A stretch of DNA of 64,000 nt. Source: JAGOMX01 sp041738135 (GTDB lineage Bacteria; Pseudomonadota; Alphaproteobacteria; JAGOMX01). Location of the stretch: positions 4,829-68,828 of the forward strand of contig JBGSQK010000063.1 in NCBI GenBank assembly GCA_041738135.1. Direction: 5' to 3'. The notes under the pieces were generated by a model. It did not search any database. It was not told the origin of the DNA and saw only the letters and a list, made by a program, of their open reading frames with translations. The position numbers and the translations under genes were made by a program. This document shows, piece by piece, positions 17,552-26,369 of this stretch (within the stretch, counting starts at the first letter, position 1; each line of letters opens with the position of its first letter).

Positions 17552-18523
17552 ATGAAAAGTATAAAATTACTCTGTCCCATTAGTCTGTTCCTCGGTGGAT
17601 TTATCATAAGCTCTTGCCTTGCGGCGGATAAAAAATACATTGCCATTACTCAGATTGTGTCCCATCCCGCTTTGGATGCGGTGCGTGAAGGCATTAAAGA
17701 GCGTGTGGTGGCTTATGCTGAGAAGAATAAAATCGATCTGCTTTGGGTTTATGAGAATGCTCAAGGTAATATCGCGGTGGCTGCTCAAATCGCCAATAAA
17801 TTTGCAGGTTCAAATCCGGATGTGATCATTGCTATTTCGACCCCTTCCGCACAAACAGCCATTGGGGCGACGCGTAATACTAAGATTCCCGTTGTGTTTT
17901 CAGCGGTGACGGATCCTATAGCCGCCAAGCTTGTTACCAACTTGGAAAAGCCTGGGGATCGAGTGACCGGTACCTATGACTTTCCCCCCATCGGCAAACA
18001 GCTAGATCTGATGCTGACTCTACAGCCCCAAGTGAAGTCGGTCGGCATTTTGTATAGTCCGGGCGAAGTAAACTCCATACGTCAGCTGGAAGTATTTAAA
18101 AAAGAAGCCGAGGCCAGAGGCCTCAAAGTGGTTGAAGGCGCTGCCGTCAAATCAACGGAAGTAATACCGGCTACTCATAAATTACTCAGCAAAGTGGATG
18201 TCATCTACGTGCCAGCCGATAATACCATCATGTCCACCTTGTCTGGTGTGTCAGCGCTGGCGGCTCAACAAGGAAAAGCCGTGATCGTGCCAGATCCCGA
18301 AGGAATTAAATCGGGAGGGTTGGCAACCATTGGTTATTCGCACCGCGCTGAAGGCCAGGCCTGTGGCGACATCGTCATCCGCATCTTAAAGGGCGAAGAT
18401 CCTGGGGCAATTGCGGTGAAACTACCCAATGAAGAACAGATCTTTGTTAATCTGGACGTGGCGAAGCAGTTGGGGGTTAAGATCCCACCGGCAGTTATGG
18501 CTAAGGCACTTGTTTGGCGGTAG
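17552..18523 (+). CDS. ABC transporter substrate-binding protein (COG2984/PF04392 type)
   Basis: A 323-residue periplasmic binding protein. The N-terminus carries an export signal ending SSCLAADKK, which could be cut by signal peptidase I or act as a lipobox (I-S-S-C). Family features include the paired lobes with IAISTPSAQTA, VVFSAVTDPIAAKL and VGILYSPGEVNS. It is the expected partner of the permease and ATPase at 15011 and 14193, although it is on the opposite strand. Known relatives bind tryptophan or tyrosine. Its start site sits in the closing stem of a structured leader, so translation is probably regulated. Confidence 0.93.
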   Translation: MKSIKLLCPISLFLGGFIISSCLAADKKYIAITQIVSHPALDAVREGIKERVVAYAEKNKIDLLWVYENAQGNIAVAAQIANKFAGSNPDVIIAISTPSAQTAIGATRNTKIPVVFSAVTDPIAAKLVTNLEKPGDRVTGTYDFPPIGKQLDLMLTLQPQVKSVGILYSPGEVNSIRQLEVFKKEAEARGLKVVEGAAVKSTEVIPATHKLLSKVDVIYVPADNTIMSTLSGVSALAAQQGKAVIVPDPEGIKSGGLATIGYSHRAEGQACGDIVIRILKGEDPGAIAVKLPNEEQIFVNLDVAKQLGVKIPPAVMAKALVWR

Positions 18524-18544
18524 GTGGGCGGTTTAGATTGGTGC

Positions 18545-18588
18545 TTATACTCGTTAATATCATTCGGAAATCTTACGGCCGAGTATAA
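18545..18588 (+). repeat. 9-base inverted repeat downstream of the binding-protein gene
   Basis: TTATACTCG at 18545-18553 pairs with CGAGTATAA at 18580-18588 around a 26-base loop. There is no T run after it, so a terminator role is weak. The rest of 18589-18811 is AT-rich; TTGCAT (18725) and TATAAA (18750), 19 bases apart, are the only promoter-like pair seen before the next gene. Confidence 0.4.
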
Positions 18589-18811
18589 CAGGAGAATGGG
18601 TTGCTCTTTTCAGGTTCTTCATCCTTCGTATTGTTTCAATAACAATTGATTGCTGAATATATTTAAAGTATCCATATTTAAATGATTAAAAATTGACAGA
18701 ATGAATAAAATATATATAAAAATCTTGCATAAATGAAAGATCATCCTTGTATAAATAGCATGTGGCTGTTATAGAGATGGTCTTGGTTTATTAATATGAG
18801 GATTTAGTATA

Positions 18812-20392
18812 ATGTTTAAGAAGTTACTTTTATCAAGTATGGTGTCAGTGGTTGCCTTATCGGCAGCTGAGGCGAGTCATTATTCTGGTGATGACAACAA
18901 TAACAGTAATAATGCACCCCAACCGAATTTTGCAGTTCGGGTTGTTCATCATGCTAAACCTCAGAAACAAGCCTGTATATCAGCGGCTCTGCAGTTGAAT
19001 CTGGATCGCAAGGCTTCTAAAACTGTTTTTGCCAAAGCAGAAGAAATTCAACGCAGGCTTCCTAACGGTATTGATGCAGACTTTGGTACCAATACACCCC
19101 ATGTGACTCTTGAAACCTTTGAGCCTGTAGCTGGAGGTAATTTATCTGATGCTCAATTGGTCGATTTAAGGGGCAGGCTTGAATCTACAGCTAAGAACAT
19201 AGTTCGCAATGGACCAAATGGCGTTGAGATCGTTCCGGTTGAGTTGAAACTCATCGCTAAATTTGAAGGCCAAGCCAATAGATATTATACGAAGGCCAAT
19301 ATTGATGAGTTGAACACTCATGAAGGTAATTTAACCGAATGCTACCTTACATACGATTGTAACGTTAGACAAGGCAACCAAGTTAAGAACGGCACAGAGT
19401 TCTTAAAAGATCTTCAGACTGTCCTTCATGGTGGCTTGCGCAATGTTACTATGAAGCACGGTCCGTTTGCAGCAAATCCGTTGTGCCATGTGACGCTAAT
19501 GAAATGGAAGATTACACAAGAAAAAGCCACTGTAGTTGATTTTTGCAAAACGCTTTTCAGCGGAAAAGATGGCGTTTTTAAGGAATGTTTTGCAGTAGAC
19601 AAGTTGGCATTAAATCCGATGTTTGCTGGTAATAGTGATGAGGGTAAGACCCCTTATTTCGCTGTGAATAAAAAAATGCAAACCAGAAATACAGTCGATT
19701 GGGCTCAGGAGCCAAGGGCATATGAGTCGATGTTGGATCTTAAGGGACAGGTAACTGAAAAAGAGGATGAGGTAAAAGATAAGACGGCGCAAATTTCAAC
19801 GCATGAATCTTTTATGAAGAAGACTCAAGAAAATGTTGATAAATATACAGCTGCTGTGGACAAAACAGAGCAAGAGCTTAACAAACATAAAGTAGCTATG
19901 GGCTATACTGAAAACAGCATTAAAAACAAAAGAAGAGAAATGGAGCAAAAGTTAGGCATGACTCTAGAGAAGAAACTAGAGCAGCAAAAAAAGCAGCTTG
20001 ATCAACTTCAGACAAAATTAGACAGTGACAATAAACAATTGTTATGTTTCCAAAATATGCAAATTAATCAGCAGTCAGATCTTGACAGAATGCAGGCTCA
20101 ACTTAAAACTTTGGAAGGTGAGTATAAGGCCGTACAGGCTAAACTTGCAGCTCAGCCGTCTCAATCGGAAGCTGTTAAGAAAGAGACAACTGTTATAAAT
20201 AACAATAACAATAACAATAACGTTCCGGTGCCTACTAAGCCTGATGAGCCATTATATTTGATTGTGTGTGATGACAATGGTTCGCAGATTATCTTGGAGA
20301 AGAATGATGATGGCACGTATCGTGATGTAACTCCGTATGATGGGGATGATGGCTACTCAGACCTTGAAGAAGACAGAGCTAATTATTTTTAA
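18812..20392 (+). CDS. exported 2H-phosphoesterase-like protein with coiled-coil tail
   Basis: A 526-residue protein. Residues 1-21 are a Sec signal (LLLSSMVSVVALSAAEA). An Asn-rich linker follows, then a domain of about 230 residues with two H-V-T-L motifs (H97 in TPHVTLETF, H226 in LCHVTLMKW). Paired H-x-T-x motifs about 130 residues apart are the active-site signature of the 2H phosphoesterase fold (LigT, cyclic phosphodiesterases, 2'-5' oligoadenylate-cleaving enzymes). Residues about 310-440 are a long charged coiled coil, followed by an Asn tract and an acidic tail. AGGA lies upstream of the ATG and a strong hairpin follows the stop. Activity on RNA or cyclic nucleotides is inferred from the motifs only. 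Confidence 0.85.
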   Translation: MFKKLLLSSMVSVVALSAAEASHYSGDDNNNSNNAPQPNFAVRVVHHAKPQKQACISAALQLNLDRKASKTVFAKAEEIQRRLPNGIDADFGTNTPHVTLETFEPVAGGNLSDAQLVDLRGRLESTAKNIVRNGPNGVEIVPVELKLIAKFEGQANRYYTKANIDELNTHEGNLTECYLTYDCNVRQGNQVKNGTEFLKDLQTVLHGGLRNVTMKHGPFAANPLCHVTLMKWKITQEKATVVDFCKTLFSGKDGVFKECFAVDKLALNPMFAGNSDEGKTPYFAVNKKMQTRNTVDWAQEPRAYESMLDLKGQVTEKEDEVKDKTAQISTHESFMKKTQENVDKYTAAVDKTEQELNKHKVAMGYTENSIKNKRREMEQKLGMTLEKKLEQQKKQLDQLQTKLDSDNKQLLCFQNMQINQQSDLDRMQAQLKTLEGEYKAVQAKLAAQPSQSEAVKKETTVINNNNNNNNVPVPTKPDEPLYLIVCDDNGSQIILEKNDDGTYRDVTPYDGDDGYSDLEEDRANYF

Positions 20393-20415
20393 GATAACTC
20401 TATAAAACTAACAAC

Positions 20416-20450
20416 ATAACCCCCAGCTAACTACTTTAGCTGGGGGTTAT
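20416..20450 (+). terminator. 15-bp perfect hairpin after the 2H-like gene
   Basis: ATAACCCCCAGCTAA pairs fully with TTAGCTGGGGGTTAT around a five-base loop. The T tract is displaced (about 20468-20478). It may protect the mRNA end as well as stop transcription. Confidence 0.7.
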
Positions 20451-20608
20451 GTATATGAACAAAAAAGTATTGTTTTTTTTGCGACTGTGTAATGGGTGAC
20501 GCTATAAATAATAATCTACAAGAAGGGCTTTTTTCTCTTCAGCAAAAGCTGACAGCAAAAGTGAGCGGGCTGATAAAAAAGACAAAGTAAAGTCTAGCAA
20601 GCCACCAC

Positions 20609-20637
20609 AAACCCGCGGGACAAAGCCTCGCGGATTT
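20609..20637 (-). terminator. probable gyrB terminator
   Basis: In the minus-strand RNA, AAAUCCGCG pairs with CGCGGGUUU (nine pairs including one U-G) around an 11-base loop, with a short U run after it, about 60 bases past the gyrB stop. The other sequence between 20451 and 20695 shows nothing clear. Confidence 0.4.
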
Positions 20638-20695
20638 ATTTTAGGTGTTTGCTCATCTGGCAAATTATACCAATAAAAAGTTCACATTACCTCAA

Positions 20696-23140
20696 CTACG
20701 CATCCAAATTCTTCACATTCAGCGCATTCTTCTGTATAAAGTCACGCCTTGGTTCTACCACGTCGCCCATGAGGGTTGAGAAGACTTCTTCTGCATCGTT
20801 GCCGTGTTTTACGCCTACTTGTAGAAGTGTACGTGCATTGGGGTCTAGGGTTGTTTCCCACAGTTCGTGGTCGTCCATTTCGCCTAGTCCTTTGTAGCGT
20901 TGCACGGTGATGCCTTTGCGGCCTTGTTCGGTGATGGCGTCTACCAAGGATACGGGGCCGAAGATTTTGGTTTCTTTGTCTTTGGCTTTAAACATGGCTG
21001 GTTCTGCGAACAGTTGGATCATATCCTCCAGGCGTTGGGCCTGTTTGATTTGGTCTTTGATGGTTTGCAGTTGACCAAAGTAGACTTCGTATTGTTCTTC
21101 CACACCTAAAACCTTGCGGGTGAATACCAATCGATCATCTTCCGCTTTTGCGCCCCAAGGGGTGGTGTCGGAATCGTGGCCGTATGCATTTAAACGGGTT
21201 TGGATCACGGCTGCCATGGCTGCGGCATCAGCTTCATCGGGTAAAGTGCCTAAACGGTGAGCGCCTGCCAACAGGGTTTGCTCAGCGATCAATACGGATT
21301 CAACCTTTTTAGCAAAACTGTCAATCATGGGTTTTAATGAGATGGCTTGTTCGGCCGTTTGTCTTAAATCTTCACCAATGATTTGAGTGCCGTTGCTGCT
21401 GTGTAGCACAACGCCTTCAACGCCTGAGCCGATGAGATATTCTTCCAGGCTATGTTCGTCTTTCATGTACACCACTGACTGTCCGCGCTTGATGCCGAAC
21501 AGGGGAGGCTGTGCGATGTATAAAAAGCCGCGTTCGATCAACTCGCGCATTTGGCGATAGAAGAAAGTGAGCAGCAGGGTCCGAATGTGACTTCCGTCCA
21601 CGTCCGCGTCTGTCATGATGATGATCTTATGATAACGTGCTTTGTCTGCATTGAAGTCTTCAGGGCCAATACCGGTGCCCAGGGCTGAGATCAAGGTGCC
21701 GATTTCGGCTGAGCTTAACATTTTGTCAAAACGGGCGCGTTCCACGTTAAGGATCTTACCTTTCAATGGCAGAATGGCTTGATATAGACGATCACGTCCA
21801 CCTTTGGCAGATCCACCGGCGCTGATACCCTCGACGAGGAATAGTTCGCTCTTGGCAGGATCTCGTTCCTGGCAGTCTGCCAGTTTTCCTGGCAATGTGG
21901 ACATCTCAAGGGCACCTTTACGGCGTGTGAGGTCTCTGGCTTTGCGTGCAGCTTCACGAGCGGCAGCGGCTTCAAAAATCTTGCCGACGATTTTTTTGGT
22001 TTCCAGCGGATGTTCTTCAAACCACTGATCCAGCTTGTCGTTTACGAGGCCTTCCACCACAGGGCGAACCTCAGATGAAACCAGTTTGTCCTTGGTTTGG
22101 GAAGAGAATTTCGGGTCAGGTACTTTTACGGAAAGCACGCATGTAAGGCCTTCACGGGCGTCTTCGCCTGTGACTACCAGTTTGTCTTTTTTAGCAGGTG
22201 CCATGGCTGTGGAGTACTTGTTGATGACGCGGGTCAATGCGCCTCGGTAACCAGCCAGGTGGGTGCCGCCATCCCTTTGGGGGATGTTGTTGGTAAAGCA
22301 GAGCACGTTTTCGTGATAGCTGTCCGTCCACTGCATGGCAGCTTCCACGATAATGCCGTCGCGCTCGCCTGTGATAACGATAGGTGGGTTGTGCATAGCT
22401 GTTTTGGAGCGGTCTAGATATTCCACATAGGCGGTAATGCCGCCTTCGTAGTAGAGGTCGATAACGGTTTCTTCGGTTTCACGGCCATCCACCAATTGAA
22501 TGCGTACGCCTGAGTTTAAAAAGGCGAGCTCACGTAAACGAAGCTCGAGCCTTTTGAAGTCAAAGTCCACATTTGTAAACGTTTCCTGCGAAGGAGTAAA
22601 GGTGACTTCCGTGCCCTTTTTGCCCACGGCTGCACCCATTTCTTGTAGGTGGTCGACGGGCACGCCATGCTTGAATTGCATGTGGTATTCTTTTTGGTTA
22701 CGCCAGATTTTTAAATCCAGGGTTTCGGATAAAGCGTTCACAACCGAAACGCCCACACCATGCAAACCGCCTGATACTTTGTAGGAGTTCTGGTCAAACT
22801 TACCACCTGCATGCAGTTGGGTCATGATCACTTCAGCGGCTGAAACGCCTTCTTCTGAGTGGATATCAACAGGTATGCCGCGTCCGTTGTCGCGCACGGT
22901 GACGGAGCCATTTTCATTCAAACGCACATAAACTTGGTCGCAATAACCGGCCAAGGATTCGTCGATAGCGTTGTCCACCACTTCATAAACCATGTGATGA
23001 AGGCCCGAACCATCATCGGTGTCGCCGATGTACATTCCAGGACGCTTGCGCACAGCATCTAAGCCGCGCAAGACCTTAATCTGATCAGCACCATATTCCT
23101 GGTTGGTATCGTTCTGTGTGGTGTCGTTATCGGATGTCAT
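20696..23140 (-). CDS. gyrB: DNA gyrase subunit B
   Basis: ATPase subunit of gyrase; 814 residues from the ATG at 23140, which removes an in-frame N-terminal extension that would overlap recF and lacks homology to the usual GyrB start. The GHKL ATPase site is visible in EVVDNAIDE, VRDNGRGIP and GGLHGVG; the transducer and TOPRIM regions follow, with TDADVDGSHI giving the metal-binding DxD. Odd point: the TOPRIM motif is EGISAGGSAK, where nearly all GyrB proteins have E-G-D-S-A; the Ile codon is at 21824-21826. The gene follows recF by 34 bases on the same strand, the common recF-gyrB order, but dnaN is not here. Confidence 0.97.
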   Translation of the reverse strand: MTSDNDTTQNDTNQEYGADQIKVLRGLDAVRKRPGMYIGDTDDGSGLHHMVYEVVDNAIDESLAGYCDQVYVRLNENGSVTVRDNGRGIPVDIHSEEGVSAAEVIMTQLHAGGKFDQNSYKVSGGLHGVGVSVVNALSETLDLKIWRNQKEYHMQFKHGVPVDHLQEMGAAVGKKGTEVTFTPSQETFTNVDFDFKRLELRLRELAFLNSGVRIQLVDGRETEETVIDLYYEGGITAYVEYLDRSKTAMHNPPIVITGERDGIIVEAAMQWTDSYHENVLCFTNNIPQRDGGTHLAGYRGALTRVINKYSTAMAPAKKDKLVVTGEDAREGLTCVLSVKVPDPKFSSQTKDKLVSSEVRPVVEGLVNDKLDQWFEEHPLETKKIVGKIFEAAAAREAARKARDLTRRKGALEMSTLPGKLADCQERDPAKSELFLVEGISAGGSAKGGRDRLYQAILPLKGKILNVERARFDKMLSSAEIGTLISALGTGIGPEDFNADKARYHKIIIMTDADVDGSHIRTLLLTFFYRQMRELIERGFLYIAQPPLFGIKRGQSVVYMKDEHSLEEYLIGSGVEGVVLHSSNGTQIIGEDLRQTAEQAISLKPMIDSFAKKVESVLIAEQTLLAGAHRLGTLPDEADAAAMAAVIQTRLNAYGHDSDTTPWGAKAEDDRLVFTRKVLGVEEQYEVYFGQLQTIKDQIKQAQRLEDMIQLFAEPAMFKAKDKETKIFGPVSLVDAITEQGRKGITVQRYKGLGEMDDHELWETTLDPNARTLLQVGVKHGNDAEEVFSTLMGDVVEPRRDFIQKNALNVKNLDA

Positions 23141-23174
23141 GCTTAACCCATCTTCATGTTGTTCATTAACAGTT

Positions 23175-24335
23175 TTATAGCACAGTTTTTGGTGAAAGAA
23201 TGCCATTTTCTACATAAAAATGTTGTGCTCGGTCTCCTAAATCTTCAAACATCTGGAAATCCGTGCCTGACATCCATGTTTGTAGTTGTAATGCTTCTAT
23301 CTCATCAAACAAATCTCGCCGGCGATGGGGGTCCAAATGGGCCACCACCTCATCCAGGAGAAGGATAGGGACGCCTTTTTTCAGCTCCCTTTGCATGCGA
23401 GCTGCTGCCAGGGTGATGGAGAGTAATAAGGCCTTTTGTTCGCCTGTAGAACATTGCGCTGCAGGGGTCACTTCATCGTCAAAGAAGCATAAAAAATCAC
23501 TGCGATGCGGCCCTGTGCGCGTCATGCCGATCATGGCGTCTTTGGCACGGTTTTCGATGAGTTTCTGGCGGTACAGTTCTTCAATCTCGATGCTGCTTTT
23601 ACCTTCCGCAAAAAGGTCGTCTACCCAGCCCGTCATCCTCAGGTGCGCCCGAGGAAAGCGGGTGGTGGCGTGTTTGAGGTGTGCAGTCAAACGACTCAAC
23701 GTCTCTTCCCGAGCCGTGGTCATGGCCATACCATTTTCCACCATGGCATTTTCCAGAGCCGCAAGCCAAGAATCTGTGGCCCGGCCATCCTTGAGCAGAT
23801 GCAGACGTTCACGGGTGGCATGTTCGTAATGTTTAACGCGATTGGCATGTTCAGGATCAAAACCAAAGACCAGCCGATCTAAAAATCGACGACGCTCGAG
23901 GGGCGCCTCTTGTAATAGCCGATCCATGTTGGGGGTGAGCCAACTCACTTGCAGATGCTGGGACAGCTCAGACTGGCTGCGCACATTGGTTTGGTCAATG
24001 CGCACCAAGCGCCGCTCACGACCCCTGGCATGAGCCTCCGGGTCTAGGCCAAATCCTACTTGCGTATTGCCGTTGGGTGTTTCGATGGTCGCTGACACGG
24101 CCCAAACTTTATCTGGAGAATTGCGGTTGAGCAAATGCTCGCCCGACGCATTGCGAAAGCCCTTACCAGGCGAAAGCAGAGATATGGCCTCCAACAGATT
24201 GGTCTTACCCTCACCATTTTCCCCTGTCAAAACCACAGGACGCGCATCGCACTTAACCAACAGCTCTTCATAAGAACGAAAAGCCGTCAAACTAAGCCGC
24301 GTCAGGCCATAGGTGGGAGTGGGTTGTGTACTCAT
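23175..24335 (-). CDS. recF: DNA replication and repair protein RecF
   Basis: SMC-like ATPase that loads RecA at gapped DNA with RecO and RecR. Walker A is GENGEGKTNLLEA (about 40-52), the signature is STGEQKALLLS and Walker B is PILLLDEVVAHLD. The length, 386 residues from ATG 24335, is normal; an in-frame GTG at 24350 is an alternative start, and neither has a clear ribosome-binding site. It is followed by gyrB after 34 bases. Confidence 0.96.
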   Translation of the reverse strand: MSTQPTPTYGLTRLSLTAFRSYEELLVKCDARPVVLTGENGEGKTNLLEAISLLSPGKGFRNASGEHLLNRNSPDKVWAVSATIETPNGNTQVGFGLDPEAHARGRERRLVRIDQTNVRSQSELSQHLQVSWLTPNMDRLLQEAPLERRRFLDRLVFGFDPEHANRVKHYEHATRERLHLLKDGRATDSWLAALENAMVENGMAMTTAREETLSRLTAHLKHATTRFPRAHLRMTGWVDDLFAEGKSSIEIEELYRQKLIENRAKDAMIGMTRTGPHRSDFLCFFDDEVTPAAQCSTGEQKALLLSITLAAARMQRELKKGVPILLLDEVVAHLDPHRRRDLFDEIEALQLQTWMSGTDFQMFEDLGDRAQHFYVENGILSPKTVL

Positions 24336-24414
24336 GATGTGTTTTATCACGAATGGGGGAATTTAGTGAAGTGGTTATTGGGAATGGTAGGACCTTCCCT
24401 ATCAATTTTAGAAC

Positions 24415-25314
24415 CTACTTCCCAACCCCGAAATGTTTCAGTAATTCTTCCATGTACTCTCGGAACGCTTGCACACGTTTAGAGTTTTTAAGTTGCATGG
24501 GATAGACCAGGAATGTTTCGATGTCTGGGCCATCTATTTCGGGGAGTATGGGAACTAGATTGGCTTTGGATAGGGATGGGTTTTCTTGGGAGAGGCTGAT
24601 TATGCCAAAACCGGCTTCTGCCATCAGCTGTAAGCCTTGCATGGAGTTGACTTGTAGGTATGGCTCGCGTACGTGACCTGCGGGTGCGCCGGCTTGTAGG
24701 ATCCAGTTGATGTTTTCGTAAGGATGGTTGATGTAGTCACCATAGCTCAATAGCTGATGCTTATCCAATTCCTTCAGGTTTTTCGGTGCGCCGTGCTTGG
24801 CAATGTACTCAGGGCTGGCGTATAGCTTTAGCTTAACCTTCATCATCGATTTTTGTATAAAATCTGGGCTCAAGGTTTTCCTGGTGATCAGAGAAATATC
24901 AGCTTTGCTCAATAAATAGTCGTTGGGTTGGGCAGAGCTTATAACGGCAACTCTGATGTCCGGGTATTTGTTCAGAAAGCCAGGTAAGTAGCTGGAGAGC
25001 CAATAGGTTGCAATGTCCGGAGTCGTACAGATCTTTAGCAATCCCTTAGGAACTGTTTCCTCTTCATACAAGGTAGTCTCGCCAGCTTCAATTTCGGCAT
25101 AGACCTTGCGAGCGGTTTCATACAGAATCTCGCCTTCCTTAGTCAGTTCAAGTCCGCGCGGTCGTCTGTAAAATAACGTCTTCTTCAGGTTGTATTCCAA
25201 GTCGAGCACCTGTCGGCTTAAAGCCGATTGGGTAATGTTCAGTGACTCTGCTGCCTTAGAGAAGCTACCAACGCTTGCCACGTGGTAGAAAGTTCTCAGC
25301 TTGTTCCAATCCAT
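24415..25314 (-). CDS. LysR-family transcriptional regulator
   Basis: A 299-residue regulator with the N-terminal winged helix-turn-helix (LRTFYHVASVGSFSKAAESL, TQSALSRQVLDLE) and a C-terminal two-lobed inducer-binding domain. GGAA lies 7 bases upstream of the ATG. A perfect palindrome with T-N11-A geometry lies 15-35 bases upstream of its start (25329-25349), which is the usual place for autoregulation and for control of a divergent gene. The only divergent reading frame is a 38-codon micro-ORF. Ligand and regulon are unknown. Confidence 0.95.
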   Translation of the reverse strand: MDWNKLRTFYHVASVGSFSKAAESLNITQSALSRQVLDLEYNLKKTLFYRRPRGLELTKEGEILYETARKVYAEIEAGETTLYEEETVPKGLLKICTTPDIATYWLSSYLPGFLNKYPDIRVAVISSAQPNDYLLSKADISLITRKTLSPDFIQKSMMKVKLKLYASPEYIAKHGAPKNLKELDKHQLLSYGDYINHPYENINWILQAGAPAGHVREPYLQVNSMQGLQLMAEAGFGIISLSQENPSLSKANLVPILPEIDGPDIETFLVYPMQLKNSKRVQAFREYMEELLKHFGVGK

Positions 25315-25328
25315 GTGCGTATTCCTAT

Positions 25329-25349
25329 TTGGTATAGGATGTATACCAA
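25329..25349. promoter_or_regulatory. palindromic operator next to the LysR gene
   Basis: TTGGTATA (25329-25336), five bases GGATG, then TATACCAA (25342-25349): a perfect 8-base inverted repeat containing the T-N11-A LysR box (25333-25345). It is 15 bases from the LysR start codon. Confidence 0.7.
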
Positions 25350-25413
25350 TACTTAATTAATTATGCCAGAATTTAGTTAAGATTGTGTTGATCGGGGCGA
25401 GGAGGGGCAAAAC

Positions 25414-25530
25414 ATGGCTCTACCAAACCATATAGTGCAGCGTCCTACCAATAATCCGATAGATCTTCTTGCAAGGGAGAGTGTACGCCAGGAAATTGTT
25501 CCTCAAATGCAAATGCTGGGTTTTCTTTAA
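25414..25530 (+). CDS. possible small protein divergent from the LysR gene
   Basis: A 38-codon frame opening MALPNHIVQRPTNN and ending MLGFL. It has one of the strongest ribosome-binding sites in the window, GAGGAGGGG, ending 6-7 bases before the ATG. It lies divergent from the LysR gene and just past its palindromic operator, the usual position of a LysR target. No homologue is recognised. The rest of the 341-base gap (25531-25655) shows nothing further. Confidence 0.4.
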   Translation: MALPNHIVQRPTNNPIDLLARESVRQEIVPQMQMLGFL

Positions 25531-25655
25531 TGGACTGGGATTCTCGTCACTTGCAAGGGCAGGTGAGACCATTAATATGGAATGAATGCTGCAGATATGT
25601 ATTTCAGAAACATATGGAGTCCCTCACGCTAATTTAGAGTATGTGCTAATGAAAA

Positions 25656-25997
25656 TTAAGCAGCCGTGCTTGAGCTAACACCTTGTTGTTTAAACAGCTC
25701 CGCCAGTTCACCGCTTTCATGCATCTCACGCAGGATATCACAGCCGCCGATGAACTCTCCCTTGACGTAAATCTGGGGGATAGTTGGCCAGTTAGCGAAA
25801 TCTTTGATGCCTTGGCGCATTTCTGGGTCTTCCATGATGTTTATGCTGTGAAACGCAACGCCTTGTAGTTTCAAGATGTGTGAAACCACGTTCGAAAATC
25901 CGCATGCTGGCATTTCAGGTGTTCCTTTCATGAAAAGAACCACGTCGTGCGCTTGGAGTATATCTTCGATTTGCTTGAAAATGGGGTTTTCTGTCAT
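25656..25997 (-). CDS. grxD: monothiol glutaredoxin, Grx4 type
   Basis: A 113-residue CGFS-type glutaredoxin. The CGFS site lies in PEMPACGFSN and the glutathione-binding WPTIPQIYV and GGCDIL segments are present. These proteins carry and transfer [2Fe-2S] clusters and work with BolA, whose gene is immediately upstream. The ATG at 25997 is chosen because it starts 7 bases after the bolA stop with AGG at a usable distance; longer in-frame starts would run into bolA and have no family resemblance. Confidence 0.96.
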   Translation of the reverse strand: MTENPIFKQIEDILQAHDVVLFMKGTPEMPACGFSNVVSHILKLQGVAFHSINIMEDPEMRQGIKDFANWPTIPQIYVKGEFIGGCDILREMHESGELAELFKQQGVSSSTAA

Positions 25998-26004
25998 GGG
26001 GAAC

Positions 26005-26244
26005 CTATTCATTAGTAGGGGTTTTAGTAATGATCGATAAAGCATGCAACTGAGTGCCAACGCGGCCGCCAAAGGCGTCCATTACTAGCTGATGCTGTTT
26101 AATACGACTTAAGCCACGAAAGGTTTCCGATGTAACAGTTACACGATAATGCTCGCCATCGTTGACCAACGCCTCAAGGTTAATTTCAGCATCAGGCAAA
26201 GCCTGGCGGATACAATTTGTTACTTCGTCTGGTTTCATAGCCAT
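26005..26244 (-). CDS. BolA-family protein
   Basis: A 79-residue BolA/IbaG-like protein with the conserved helix-turn-helix-like surface and invariant His in RIKQHQLVMDAF. BolA proteins bind a [2Fe-2S] cluster jointly with CGFS glutaredoxins and affect iron regulation and cluster delivery; here the partner grxD follows after 7 bases, so the pair is one unit. A bidirectional terminator separates it from icd upstream. Confidence 0.93.
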   Translation of the reverse strand: MAMKPDEVTNCIRQALPDAEINLEALVNDGEHYRVTVTSETFRGLSRIKQHQLVMDAFGGRVGTQLHALSIITKTPTNE

Positions 26245-26321
26245 GTGTAAATACTCAAAAATAATTATATATAGGCTAAAAATACCTTAACGGTTCAAAA
26301 TATCAAGGTTTTTCTTAATAA

Positions 26322-26351
26322 AAAAGCCCTGAACCGTGGTTCAGGGCTTTT
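26322..26351 (-). terminator. bidirectional Rho-independent terminator after icd
   Basis: AAAAGCCCTGAACC (26322-26335) pairs perfectly with GGTTCAGGGCTTTT (26338-26351). It lies 18 bases past the icd stop and has A and T runs on both flanks. Confidence 0.9.
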
Positions 26352-26369
26352 ACCATAGTGGCGGGTCAA

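Noticed and set aside
18693..18718. Perfect TTGACA with TATAAA before the 2H-like gene
   Set aside because: The spacing is only 14 bases, too short for a sigma70 promoter; the later TTGCAT/TATAAA pair is more plausible but also weak.
23138..23206. N-terminal extension of GyrB starting at 23206
   Set aside because: It would overlap recF and does not resemble any GyrB start; the ATG at 23140 gives the normal N-terminus.
20696..24335. Replication origin beside gyrB-recF
   Set aside because: No DnaA-box cluster or AT-rich unwinding region was seen, and dnaA/dnaN are absent; in alphaproteobacteria gyrB-recF need not mark the origin.
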